Positions 43,803-52,360 of a stretch of DNA of 64,000 nucleotides are shown here, piece by piece. The position numbers were made by a program, and so were the translations under genes. The notes below the pieces were generated by a model. The model saw nothing but the letters and a program-made list of their open reading frames with translations, had not been told where the DNA came from and did not search any database. This stretch comes from Patulibacter minatonensis DSM 18081 (GTDB taxonomy: Bacteria > Actinomycetota > Thermoleophilia > Solirubrobacterales > Solirubrobacteraceae), in contig NZ_KI912613.1 in NCBI RefSeq assembly GCF_000519325.1, forward strand, positions 668,935-732,934, read 5' to 3'. Every line of letters begins with the position of its first letter. Position 1 is the stretch's first letter.

Positions 43803-44261
43803 ATGGCCGACCGACCGCCCCTCCCCCCGTTCACCGCCGAGACCGCCGCGAAGAAGGTGCAGGCGGCCGAGGACGGCTGGAACACCCGCGATCCGCAGAA
43901 GGTCGCGCTCGCGTACACCGAGGACTCCGTCTGGCGCAACCGCGACACGTTCCTCCAGGGCCGCGCCCAGATCGTCGCCTTCCTCACCGACAAGTGGGAG
44001 CGCGAGCAGGACTACGCGCTGCGCAAGGCGCTCTGGTCGTTCACGGACGACCGGATCGCCGTGCGCTTCCAGTACGAGTGGCACGACGCCGACGGGCGGT
44101 TCTTCCGCAGCTACGGCAACGAGCTCTGGGAGTTCGACGCCCACGGCCTGATGGCGCGCCGCGAGGCCAGCATCAACGACGTTCCGATCGCGGAGTCCGA
44201 CCGCAGGATCCTCGGCCCGCGCCCCGAGAGCGAGCACGGCCTCGAGCTGCCGCTGGGCTGA
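43803..44261 (+). CDS. NTF2-fold protein, DUF1348 family
   Basis: Protein of 152 aa. The cone-shaped NTF2/SnoaL fold is shown by [26 protein letters not shown] (about 22-47) and [23 protein letters not shown], typical of DUF1348, a family of presumed small-molecule binding proteins. Length is normal. AGGACCACCGAG precedes the ATG. Its role with the LLM enzyme upstream is not known. Confidence 0.82.
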   Translation: MADRPPLPPFTAETAAKKVQAAEDGWNTRDPQKVALAYTEDSVWRNRDTFLQGRAQIVAFLTDKWEREQDYALRKALWSFTDDRIAVRFQYEWHDADGRFFRSYGNELWEFDAHGLMARREASINDVPIAESDRRILGPRPESEHGLELPLG

Positions 44262-44390
44262 GCCCGGGACGTCATCCCTTCTCCGTCGCCGGTTCCTCCC
44301 TTGGGATGATGACCCCCGGGACCGGCGTCCCTACGGTGGTACCGCGACGCGCCACGGCCGCGCGTCCGCCCGTACCCCGAGGGAGCATCG

Positions 44391-45233
44391 ATGAGAGACG
44401 CACAACCGGTCACCCGGCCACTGAACGAGACCGCCCAGGACTTCTTCACCTACGGCAGCTGGATCATCGCGATCGCGGTGCTGGCGTTCACGCTGGTGCT
44501 GTGGCGCCGGCACAAGACGCCGTTCTACTTCCTCATCGTCGCCGCATCGATGGTCGCCGCCTTCGGCGAGCCGCTGTACGACGAGATGATGAAGCTCTAC
44601 TTCTACACCGTGAACCACGACGGTCAGAGCGTCATCCAGTCGCACTTCACGGCGTTCGACGTCCCCCAGCCGGTCTGGACGCACAGCGGGTACGCGATCC
44701 TCTACGGCCTGCCCGCCGTCTACATCGTGCGGATGATCCACGCCGGCACGATGACGAAGAAGAAGCTCTACATCGTCGCCTGCTTCTCGCTGCTCGAGTC
44801 CTGCGCGTTCGAGATCATCGGCACCAGCTCCGGCGCCTACACGTACTGGGGCCCGCACGTCTTCCGCATCGCGGAGTACCCGCTGGTCATCGGCATGCTC
44901 GAGATGGCCCAGGTCATGCTCTTCGCCGTCCTCGCCGCGGAGCTCTACAAGCGGATCCGCGAGCCGTGGCAGATGCTCGGCGTCTTCCTGCTGTTCCCGA
45001 TCACGTTCGTCGGCGCCAACTACGGCGGCGGCATGGCGATGATCGTCGGCATCCACGCCGAGAACACGAACGAGTTCATCCGCTACACCACGACACTGCT
45101 GAGCATGGGCTGCGCCGTCCTGATCGTCCGGATGGTCGCCTCGTTCCTGCCCGACGCGGCCACGAAGACCGCCGAGTCGCCCAGCGTCGCCACCGTCGCC
45201 GGCCGGCAGCGCGAGGCCGTCGCCGCCGACTGA
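44391..45233 (+). CDS. multi-pass membrane protein, possibly AveC/spirocyclase-like
   Basis: Protein of 280 aa with about seven transmembrane segments (WIIAIAVLAFTLVLW, FYFLIVAASMVAAF, GYAILYGLPAVYIV, LYIVACFSLLESCAF, PLVIGMLEMAQVMLFAVLAA, MLGVFLLFPITFV, LLSMGCAVLIVRMVASF). Conserved-looking polar residues sit in membrane contexts (GEPLYDEMMKLYFY, ESCAFEIIG, GANYGGGMAM). The pattern recalls the AveC-like spirocyclase family, but I cannot confirm this. GAGGGAGC precedes the ATG. It stands directly before the first GAF-LuxR pair. Confidence 0.6.
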   Translation: MRDAQPVTRPLNETAQDFFTYGSWIIAIAVLAFTLVLWRRHKTPFYFLIVAASMVAAFGEPLYDEMMKLYFYTVNHDGQSVIQSHFTAFDVPQPVWTHSGYAILYGLPAVYIVRMIHAGTMTKKKLYIVACFSLLESCAFEIIGTSSGAYTYWGPHVFRIAEYPLVIGMLEMAQVMLFAVLAAELYKRIREPWQMLGVFLLFPITFVGANYGGGMAMIVGIHAENTNEFIRYTTTLLSMGCAVLIVRMVASFLPDAATKTAESPSVATVAGRQREAVAAD

Positions 45234-45283
45234 CGTCGCCCGGCCGGTGGCCCCTCGGGGTCATCGGCCGTTCGCGCCAACCG

Positions 45284-45303
45284 GGCCGCCGTATAGTGCG
45301 GCC
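45284..45303 (+). promoter_or_regulatory. -10 box inside an inverted repeat, GAF-LuxR promoter
   Basis: TATAGT (45292-45297) is flanked by perfect 6-bp arms GGCCGC (45284-45289) and GCGGCC (45298-45303). The ATG lies 9 nt after the box, so the transcript has almost no leader. A protein bound to the dyad would block the -10. Confidence 0.5.
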
Positions 45304-45306
45304 AGG

Positions 45307-46455
45307 ATGGACGCCGAAGGCCATGCGGCCGCCACGGGCGACCGCCACGGGACCGTCGCCGGCGAGCTCGATGCGCTGCGCGGGGTCCTCGACGACGTCG
45401 AACGGACGCTCGCCGTCGCGCCGACGGACGACGCCACCGGCTACGCCTCGCTCGCGCCGTCCCTGGACGACGTCGACGCCCGCGCACGCCGGACCCTCCT
45501 CGCCGCGTCCGACCGGCCGCCCGCGGACGTCGCGGTGGCCGCCGCGGCGCTCTCCCGGAGCACCCGGCTCCGCGGCGTGCTCACCCGGCGCGAGACCGAC
45601 GCCCGGCTCGCCGCGCTGCGCCGCGTGCACGACGCGCTCGGTCGCCTGGAGGACGCGGGGTCCGTCGACGAGCTGCTCCCCCGTGCCGCCGCAGAGCTCG
45701 CGACCGCCTGCGGGTTCGACCGCACCGTGATCTCGCGGCGCCGGGGCGCGACGTGGCGGGCCGAGGCCGTGTGGTTCTCGCCCGACCTCGACGCGGAGAC
45801 GTCCGCCGCGACCGAGCGCTACCTCCGCGAGACCTGGATCCCGATCGGGCCGAAGGCGCTCGAGGCCGACCTCGTCCGCCGCCGCGCCCCCGACCTCGTG
45901 ATGGCGGGTGATCCACGGACGACCCCGGAACTCATGAGCGTCTCCGGCAGCCCCGGCTACGTCGCAGCCCCGGTGATGCCGACCGGCACGGTCATCGGGT
46001 TCCTCCAGGCCGACCGGCTGGACCGCACGGTCACCGCGCTGGACCGCGACGTGCTGTGGACGTTCGCCGAGGGCTTCGGGTTCGTCTTCGAGCGCGTCGC
46101 GCTCGGCGAGCGGCTCGACACGCAGCTCGCCCGCGTCCGGACGGCGTTCCGCACCGCCGAGCAGGGCCTGATGGCGCTGTCGGCCGCGGAGCGCGACGTG
46201 TTCCGCCGTGCCCGGCCCCCGGCGGACAACCCGCCCGACCTCGCCGGCGCACCGCTGACCGGACGGGAGCGCGAGATCCTCGACCTGATGGTCACGGGCG
46301 CCACCAACGCCGAGATCGCAGAGCGCCTCGTCGTCGGCGAGACGACCGTGAAGTCCCACGTGCACGTCGTCCTGCGCAAGCTGGGCGCCGCGAGCCGGGC
46401 GGACGCGGTCGCCCGGCACCTGCGGACGCCCCGGACCCCGCCGGCGCCCCGGTGA
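45307..46455 (+). CDS. GAF-LuxR transcriptional regulator, pair 1 first gene
   Basis: Regulator of 382 aa. An N-terminal helical region (1-115) leads to a GAF domain (about 115-275) marked by TACGFDRTVISRRRGATW, GYVAAPVMPTGTVIGFLQADR and DVLWTFAEGFGFVFERVAL. The C-terminal LuxR HTH is at about 318-370 (LTGREREILDLMVTGATNAE, then TTVKSHVHVVLRKLG). There is no receiver domain, so the signal is a small ligand sensed by GAF or a protein partner. The stop overlaps the next regulator's GTG as GTGA. One of six such genes in the window. Confidence 0.85.
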   Translation: MDAEGHAAATGDRHGTVAGELDALRGVLDDVERTLAVAPTDDATGYASLAPSLDDVDARARRTLLAASDRPPADVAVAAAALSRSTRLRGVLTRRETDARLAALRRVHDALGRLEDAGSVDELLPRAAAELATACGFDRTVISRRRGATWRAEAVWFSPDLDAETSAATERYLRETWIPIGPKALEADLVRRRAPDLVMAGDPRTTPELMSVSGSPGYVAAPVMPTGTVIGFLQADRLDRTVTALDRDVLWTFAEGFGFVFERVALGERLDTQLARVRTAFRTAEQGLMALSAAERDVFRRARPPADNPPDLAGAPLTGREREILDLMVTGATNAEIAERLVVGETTVKSHVHVVLRKLGAASRADAVARHLRTPRTPPAPR

Positions 46456-47504
46456 CGCGCTCCCTGGAACGGCGGGCGGAGGAGCTGCTCGGCCCGGACC
46501 CCGCCGGACCCGGGGCGACGGGTACCGCCTCGGCCCGGGCCGACCGGCTCGTGGCCCGGATCGCCGACGCCCTGCACGAGCGTCGCGACGTCACCGCGCT
46601 GGCCCGCCTCGCGCTCGACGCCCACGACCACGCGCTCGACGCGCACGCGCGGGAGGCCGCCACCGCGCGGGCACGCGTGGCGGCGTGCGAGCGCGGCCTG
46701 TCGCGCATGCGGACCATCGCCACGGCCGCGGAGCTCCTCGACGCGGTCTGCGACGAGGTCGCCGACGCCTGCGGGTTCGCGCGCGTGCTGCTCTCCCGTG
46801 TCGACGACGACACCTGGTCGCCCTGGATGGTGAACGCCGCGGTCCGCGACGTCGCGTGGTGGCGGGCATGGGACCAGCGTCCGATCCCGGTCGCCGAGGT
46901 GCCGTTCGAGGCCGGCCTCGTCGCCGAGCACCGTCCCGGCCTCGTCACCGACACGTCCGACGCCCGTGCGCACCGCTTCTTCCACGAGGGGCGCTCCCCC
47001 TCCTACGTCGCGGCACCGATCGCGGCGTCGGGCACCGTCGTCGGCTTCCTCCACGCCGACCACGGCACGGACGTCCTGTGCGACGCCACCGACCGCGACC
47101 TCCTGTGGATGTTCGCCGAGGGCTTCGCCCATCTGTTCGAGCGCGCGGCCCTGACGGAGAGCATGCGCCACCAGCGGGAGGAGGTCCGGGAGATCCTGGC
47201 CGTCGTCGACGCCGCGATGGCGTCCATGACGGAGACGGAGCTCCGGCTCGCCCGCCCCGGGGCGACGGACGACGAGCCCGCGGACGCCGCCCCCCCGGCG
47301 CACGACCGGGCGGACCGGCTCGCGACGCTGACGCCCCGCGAGCACGAGGTGCTCGCGATGATCGTGTCAGGCGCCCGCAACGCCGACATCGGCCGCGAGC
47401 TCGCGATCTCGGACGCGACCGTCAAGACGCACGTCCGGCGGGTGCTCGCGAAGCTCGGCGTCCGGAACCGCACGCAGGCGATCTCCTGGGCGATGCGCGG
47501 CTGA
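46452..47504 (+). CDS. GAF-LuxR transcriptional regulator, pair 1 second gene
   Basis: Regulator of 350 aa with the same layout as its neighbour: helical N-terminus, GAF domain (DACGFARVLLSRVDDDTW, SYVAAPIAASGTVVGFLHADH, LLWMFAEGFAHLFERAAL) and LuxR HTH at about 295-345 (LTPREHEVLAMIVSGARNAD, then ATVKTHVRRVLAKLG). The GTG start is fixed by the 4-nt overlap. Co-translation suggests the two proteins may form heterodimers. The SRPBCC gene follows 14 nt later. Confidence 0.85.
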   Translation: MTRSLERRAEELLGPDPAGPGATGTASARADRLVARIADALHERRDVTALARLALDAHDHALDAHAREAATARARVAACERGLSRMRTIATAAELLDAVCDEVADACGFARVLLSRVDDDTWSPWMVNAAVRDVAWWRAWDQRPIPVAEVPFEAGLVAEHRPGLVTDTSDARAHRFFHEGRSPSYVAAPIAASGTVVGFLHADHGTDVLCDATDRDLLWMFAEGFAHLFERAALTESMRHQREEVREILAVVDAAMASMTETELRLARPGATDDEPADAAPPAHDRADRLATLTPREHEVLAMIVSGARNADIGRELAISDATVKTHVRRVLAKLGVRNRTQAISWAMRG

Positions 47505-47518
47505 GGCAGACTGGGCGC

Positions 47519-47986
47519 ATGCCCAAGCTCCTGCCCGCCGACGAGGCGTTCCTGACCACCGCGCCGGCCATCTACGCCGAGACGTTCGACATCGCCCTCC
47601 CGGCGTCGGAGGTCTGGGCGCAGATCACGGCGGACGATCCGCTCGCGTGGTGCAGCCTGCTGAAGGGCCGGTGGACGTCGGAGCGCCCGTTCGGCGTCGG
47701 CACCACCCGACAGATGCGGGTCGCGGGCCTCGCGAAGGTGCAGGAGCACTTCTTCGTGTGGGAGGAGGGCCGTCGGAAGGCGTTCTACCTGACCTCCGCG
47801 AACGTCCCGGTCTTCGAGCGCCTCGCGGAGGACTACGTCGTCGAGCCCGCCGGCGACGACCGCTGCACGTTCACGTGGACGATCGCGGTCGAGCCGTCGG
47901 CGATCGGGAAGGCCGGCGGTCCGCTGAACAGCTTCCTCTTCGGCCGTTGCTTCAAGGACACGCGGAAGCACTTCCCGAAGCCCTAG
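47519..47986 (+). CDS. SRPBCC (START/Bet v1-like) protein
   Basis: Protein of 155 aa with the polyketide-cyclase/Bet v1-like fold that binds hydrophobic ligands: YAETFDIALPASEVWAQIT at about 19-37, FGVGTTRQMRVAG, and CTFTWTIAVEP. It lies 14 nt after the second LuxR gene and next to the mce operon end, so a lipid or steroid ligand is plausible. No enzymatic residues can be named. Confidence 0.75.
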   Translation: MPKLLPADEAFLTTAPAIYAETFDIALPASEVWAQITADDPLAWCSLLKGRWTSERPFGVGTTRQMRVAGLAKVQEHFFVWEEGRRKAFYLTSANVPVFERLAEDYVVEPAGDDRCTFTWTIAVEPSAIGKAGGPLNSFLFGRCFKDTRKHFPKP

Positions 47987-48004
47987 CGCCCCCGGACGCA
48001 GCGA

Positions 48005-48029
48005 CGCCCGGGACGTCTCGTCCCGGGCG
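48005..48029. terminator. strong hairpin at the end of the mce operon
   Basis: Perfect 11-bp stem (CGCCCGGGACG with CGTCCCGGGCG) and TCT loop between the convergent SRPBCC and last mce genes. It can terminate from both sides. Confidence 0.8.
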
Positions 48030-48102
48030 CAGATCCGCCGTGCGTCCTTGCCCGCCGGCGACGGTGCGCGAACGGCCCGTCACATCGGCCGGAACGGGCG
48101 CC

Positions 48103-49461
48103 CTACTTCACGACCTCGTTGGGCGAGTCGTCCCGCTTGACCTCCTTGTAGCCGCTGGCGGTGTTGCTCGGATCCACGAGACCACCCGGCTTGCGGTAGA
48201 TGTTCTGCGTCTCCTTCGTGATCTTCGCCAGCGGGCTGTTCTCGCCGTTGAGCAGCGGCCTGAGGATGTCGGACGCACCCGTGGGCAAGGCCGTCAAGGC
48301 CGTCTGGAGGTCGAACACGCAGTTGCAGCGCGCGGTCTTCCCCAGCTTGTCGAACGTGTAGGCGGAGCTCCAGTTCTCGACGAAGCTGATGACCTCGCGA
48401 TCGTACGGCTTCGCGAAGCCCGTCATCGGGCCCAGCTCGCGGAGGAAACCCTCGGCCTTGGGGACCGTCGCCGTGCCGGTGTCCGCGAACGTCGGCAGCG
48501 TGGTGAGCGCCGGATTGACGTTCTTGAACAGCGCCGGCAGCGAGTCCGTCAGGCGCCGCGCACGCGCGGCGGTCGGGCGGAGCTTCGTCAGGACCGGCTT
48601 GAGGTCCTGCAACGCGACCTTCAGGTCGGTGACCGTCGGGGTGGACTTGTTCGCGAACGTCTGCAGGTTGGACACCGTCGAGCGCGCCTGACGGAGCGTC
48701 GGCGGGATCGCGGAGAACGCCTCGTACGCCGCCTGGTCCCGTGCGGCGACGGCGTTCACGGTGGTCCGCAGGCTGCTGGCCAGCGTCCGCAGGTCGCCGG
48801 TGCGGTTGGCGATGGCACCCATGACGACGCCGGTGTTGCCGACGAGCCGGGCGATCTGGCCGCGCTGCTTGTTCAGCACGTCCAGCAGGGCGGAGCCGTC
48901 CTCGGACAGCGGGGCGACGCGGTCGAACAGCTCGTTGATGTCCTGACCTCGACCCTTGGTCGAGTCGCCGAGCGCCTGGAAGTTCTTCGACACGTTCCGC
49001 CGGGTCTTCGGGTTCAGCGTGTTGAGGACCTTGTCGATCGGCACCGACTCCTTCTGTGCCGCGACCGTCAGCGTGCCACCGTCGGCGATCTGCGACGACT
49101 TCGCCGTACCGGGCGTGAGGTCGATGTAGTTCTCGCCGACGAGGGTCTTCTGGCGGACCAGGATCTTCGCGTCGCGGTAGATCGGCGCGTACTTCTTCTT
49201 GATCTCGAGGACCATCTTCACCCGGTTGTCGGGCGTGTTCTCGATGTCACCGACCTCGCCGATCTGCACCCCCGCCGCGCGGACGTCGGCGTGCTTGAGC
49301 ACCTGCTGCGAGTCCGTGAGGATCGCGGTCACCTTGTACGGCTTCTCCTCGAGCGGCAGCTTGCCGCCGGCCGTCTTGTAGAAGTAGCCGAGGATCGCGA
49401 GACCGCCGACCAGGATCAGCAGCAGCACGAACGACTTCGCCGCCAGGTTCGGGGTCTTCAT
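48103..49461 (-). CDS. Mce/MlaD protein, sixth of operon (MceF-like)
   Basis: Sixth Mce subunit, 452 aa, of a lipid import machine. A transmembrane anchor is at about 10-28 and the MCE domain at about 38-120 (VTAILTDSQQVLKHADVRAAGVQIGEV, LVGENYIDLTPG). A long helical region follows that forms the lipid-conducting tube in this family. Two Cys close together (ARCNCVF) lie in the C-terminal part. The ATG overlaps the preceding TAA (TAATG). Last gene before the terminator. Confidence 0.9.
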   Translation of the reverse strand: MKTPNLAAKSFVLLLILVGGLAILGYFYKTAGGKLPLEEKPYKVTAILTDSQQVLKHADVRAAGVQIGEVGDIENTPDNRVKMVLEIKKKYAPIYRDAKILVRQKTLVGENYIDLTPGTAKSSQIADGGTLTVAAQKESVPIDKVLNTLNPKTRRNVSKNFQALGDSTKGRGQDINELFDRVAPLSEDGSALLDVLNKQRGQIARLVGNTGVVMGAIANRTGDLRTLASSLRTTVNAVAARDQAAYEAFSAIPPTLRQARSTVSNLQTFANKSTPTVTDLKVALQDLKPVLTKLRPTAARARRLTDSLPALFKNVNPALTTLPTFADTGTATVPKAEGFLRELGPMTGFAKPYDREVISFVENWSSAYTFDKLGKTARCNCVFDLQTALTALPTGASDILRPLLNGENSPLAKITKETQNIYRKPGGLVDPSNTASGYKEVKRDDSPNEVVK

Positions 49462-50846
49462 TACTTCTGCTCCTGACTCACCGCATCGCTACGCGACGGG
49501 ATCGGGGTGAACGTGCCGTAGTTGGCCGTCGTGATCTGCTCGGGGTTGGAGAAGCACGGCTGCACGATCCCGAACTTGTCGAAGCCGGTCTTCTCCTGAC
49601 CGTTGCCGACCGTCCCGCCGAGATCCACCGTCGCCAGGGCCCGGGCGTCGGCCGAGAGGCTGCCGTTCGGATCCTGCGCCCCGCCGTTGCCCGAGTACTT
49701 GAGCAGCGACGGGTAGCGCTCGGTGATCATCCCCACGGCGGGGAGGCACGGCTTGAGCAGGTCGGTGCCGTGATTGAGCTGCTTGAACTGTCCGACGAGC
49801 GGCGTCAACGCGGCTTGGCCGTTGGACGAGGTCCTGCGCAGCTCGCGGGCGAGCGGCCGCAGGGCCGTGACCGAGGGCCGCAACGAGCGGACCGGGGGCG
49901 TGGCCTCGGTGGAGAACGCCGACAGGCTGTCGAGGCCCGAGGGCAGCTGCTTTGCGACCGGCTTCAGCGACGTCAGCGCCTTGTCCAGCGGGTCCGTCGT
50001 CGCCCGGAGGTTCGCGAACGTCGCCTGCGCGTTCTGCAACGTGCCCGGCAGCTGGGCGATGGTGGAGTTCAGCGTCGAGCTGTGCTGGGCCAGCTCGCCG
50101 AGGATCTTGCCACCGTTGGTCACGAAGCCGGAGATCTGCTGGTTGCGCGTCGCCAGGGTCGTTGTCAGGTCACCGAGATTGCTGATCAGGCGGGCGGTGT
50201 TCTTCTTGCGCTCCTGCAGGGCGTCACCCAGGTTGGCGGCGGCCCGCAGGAACGGGGCGAGCTCCTCGAAGCCCTCGCGCAACTTCTGGCCGCGATCGCG
50301 GGTGCCGGCACCGAGCTGCGTCAGCAGCTGCGAGAACCGCGCCCGCGTGTCGTCGTCCAGCACGTTCAGCACGCGGCCGGTCTCGACCTGCGACTTGGTG
50401 TTGGCCTGCGACAGGATCTGGTCCTTGCCCAGCTCCGGCTTGTCCTTGCTGCCACGGGAGAGGATGTCGACGTACTCGTCCTCGAGGGCCGTGACCGGCC
50501 GGATGACGATCTTCGCGTCCGTGTGGAGCGGGGCGTACTTCTTCTCGAGGTTGATGGTCATGACGGCGCGGCCGTCCTTGAGCTCGGTGTCCTTCACCGA
50601 CCCGGCCTTCACGCCGGCGATCCGCAGCTCGACGCGGCCCGGGGTGATCCCCTTCACGCTCTCGAACCCGACCTTGTACGGCTTGTAGGAGACCCACGGC
50701 TTGTCGCCGGCCAGGTTCGTGACGACCTGGACCGCCGCGAAGATGCCCGCGAAGATCAGGAGGACGAAGAGGAGCGTCGGACCTGCAGCTCGCTTGAGCT
50801 CCAGGATGATCCGGTCGCGTCCGGCACTGCTGCTCCGGTCGGTCAT
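49461..50846 (-). CDS. Mce/MlaD protein, fifth of operon (MceE position)
   Basis: Fifth Mce subunit, 461 aa. TM segment at about 22-43, MCE domain at about 53-135 (YKVGFESVKGITPGRVELRIAGVKAG, ALEDEYVDILSRG), then helical heptad-like repeats. In mycobacteria this position is normally a lipoprotein (LprK/MceE), but here no lipobox Cys exists: the N-terminus is a plain anchor. Two C-terminal Cys (LKPCLPAVG, VQPCFSNPEQ). It overlaps the fourth gene's stop by 4 nt. Confidence 0.9.
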   Translation of the reverse strand: MTDRSSSAGRDRIILELKRAAGPTLLFVLLIFAGIFAAVQVVTNLAGDKPWVSYKPYKVGFESVKGITPGRVELRIAGVKAGSVKDTELKDGRAVMTINLEKKYAPLHTDAKIVIRPVTALEDEYVDILSRGSKDKPELGKDQILSQANTKSQVETGRVLNVLDDDTRARFSQLLTQLGAGTRDRGQKLREGFEELAPFLRAAANLGDALQERKKNTARLISNLGDLTTTLATRNQQISGFVTNGGKILGELAQHSSTLNSTIAQLPGTLQNAQATFANLRATTDPLDKALTSLKPVAKQLPSGLDSLSAFSTEATPPVRSLRPSVTALRPLARELRRTSSNGQAALTPLVGQFKQLNHGTDLLKPCLPAVGMITERYPSLLKYSGNGGAQDPNGSLSADARALATVDLGGTVGNGQEKTGFDKFGIVQPCFSNPEQITTANYGTFTPIPSRSDAVSQEQK

Positions 50847-52360
50847 CGCCCGGCCTCCGTCTTGGACTTCGCGTTCTTCTCACTCGTCTTGACGACGCTC
50901 TTCAGGAGCGAGTCGAGGTCGCCGGCGTTCTTCACGAACGCCTTCGACTTCGACTGCGCGACCGTCGGATTCTCGATGGAGACGTCCGTCGGGGCCACAC
51001 CCGTGAGCAGGCCGGCGAAGATGCGCGTCAACCCGTCGCACTGGATCTTCTTGTCGAGCGGGACCGTCGGATCGGTCAGCAGCGTCGTGCACGGCGAGAT
51101 GGCGGGGATCGAGCCGTCACCTGCGCCGGCCTCGAAGTTCGCCGTCGTCGTGATCGTGTCGGCCTTGCCGACCGCGCTGTTGATCGAGGCAAGCGCCGGC
51201 CCGATCATCGTGTAGTTCCTCCTGCCCGAGTCGACGCCCTTGGTCCGCAGCCACGGCAGGATCGGGTAGACGGCGTCATCGAGCACCGGGTTGGCGGTCG
51301 CCATCAGGTTGTTCCCGGAGGTGGTCAGCTTCAGCAGGTCCTGGACCGCGGGCTTCAGGGCACGAACCGTCGGCTTGGCGTCTGCCAGGAGCGGGGTCGC
51401 TGCCGTCAGGAGCGTGCGGGCGTTGTCCGCGGTGCCCGGGAGCTTCCGAACGCCGGGACGCAGTTGCTGGGCGACCGGGTCGAGCGTGTCGAGCGTCTGC
51501 CGCAGGCGCGCCATCGTCAGTCGTGTCTCGGACAGGGCGCCCGGGGCGGTGCTGAGCGTGGACTGGAGGTCCTGCGATCGCGCGGCCGTCACGCCGAGCG
51601 CGACGTTCCCGTTGTCGATCAGGTTGCCGAGCTCGACCTCGCTCTTCGCCAAGGCGCCGAAGACACGGCTGGTGCCGACGATCATCTTCTGGAGGTCGCC
51701 GTCCTGCTGTCCGCGCAGGGAGTTCAGTCCGGCGCCGAGCTTGTTGACCGCGGGACCGAGGTTCTTGACGGTCTCCTTGTAGGCCTTGGCAGAGCCGAAG
51801 CCCTTGTCGAACTCGGTGATGATCGTCTTGACGGCCTTCTGTCCGTCGGCGTCGAGCGGGTCGAGCGCCTGGTCGAGCTCGGTCTGCGTCGTGGTGCGCG
51901 ACGTCGGGATGGGGTCGGACTCGGCGAGCTTCGGCGCGCTGTTCGAGCCGGGCTGGAGGTCGACGTAGAGGTTGCGTCCGAGGACCGTCCGCCAGCGGAA
52001 GTCCGCCCGGGCGTCCTGGTGGACCGTGACGCCCTTGCCCTTCTCGACGAGCATCGTCACCTTCACGCCGCGCCCGTCGGGGCCGCGCTCGATCTTCGTG
52101 ACGCTCCCGACGTCGACGCCCTTCACCCGGACCGGCGTCGTGCCCTTGCGGATGTTGATGCCGTTGGTCACGTAGGCCGTGATCTTCTGCCCGGACTTGC
52201 CGAAGCCCTGGTAGGCGGGCCGCGCGTAGAGGACGACCAGCAGGATCACGACCAGCACCACGAAGATCGCGCCGTTGCGGATGTTCTTCGGCTTGTGCTG
52301 ACCGGGCCGGATCTCGAACATGCCGCGTCCGCCGCGGCGCTTGTTTCCACGAGAGCTCAT
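50843..52360 (-). CDS. Mce/MlaD protein, fourth of operon
   Basis: Fourth Mce subunit, 505 aa, the longest of the set. A basic N-terminus (NKRRGGRG) is followed by a TM segment at about 31-46 and the MCE domain at about 57-140 (ITAYVTNGINIRKGTTPVRVKGVDVGSV, VLGRNLYVDLQPG). A long helical region then ends in a Cys-containing domain (SPCTTLL, IQCDGLTRIF) and a Lys-rich tail. Overlaps of 4 nt on both sides. Confidence 0.9.
   Translation of the reverse strand: MSSRGNKRRGGRGMFEIRPGQHKPKNIRNGAIFVVLVVILLVVLYARPAYQGFGKSGQKITAYVTNGINIRKGTTPVRVKGVDVGSVTKIERGPDGRGVKVTMLVEKGKGVTVHQDARADFRWRTVLGRNLYVDLQPGSNSAPKLAESDPIPTSRTTTQTELDQALDPLDADGQKAVKTIITEFDKGFGSAKAYKETVKNLGPAVNKLGAGLNSLRGQQDGDLQKMIVGTSRVFGALAKSEVELGNLIDNGNVALGVTAARSQDLQSTLSTAPGALSETRLTMARLRQTLDTLDPVAQQLRPGVRKLPGTADNARTLLTAATPLLADAKPTVRALKPAVQDLLKLTTSGNNLMATANPVLDDAVYPILPWLRTKGVDSGRRNYTMIGPALASINSAVGKADTITTTANFEAGAGDGSIPAISPCTTLLTDPTVPLDKKIQCDGLTRIFAGLLTGVAPTDVSIENPTVAQSKSKAFVKNAGDLDSLLKSVVKTSEKNAKSKTEAGR

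Noticed and set aside
44273-44308. CATCCC/GGGATG inverted repeat upstream of the membrane protein gene
   Set aside because: Arms are only 6 bp with a 24-nt loop, so it is likely to be chance.
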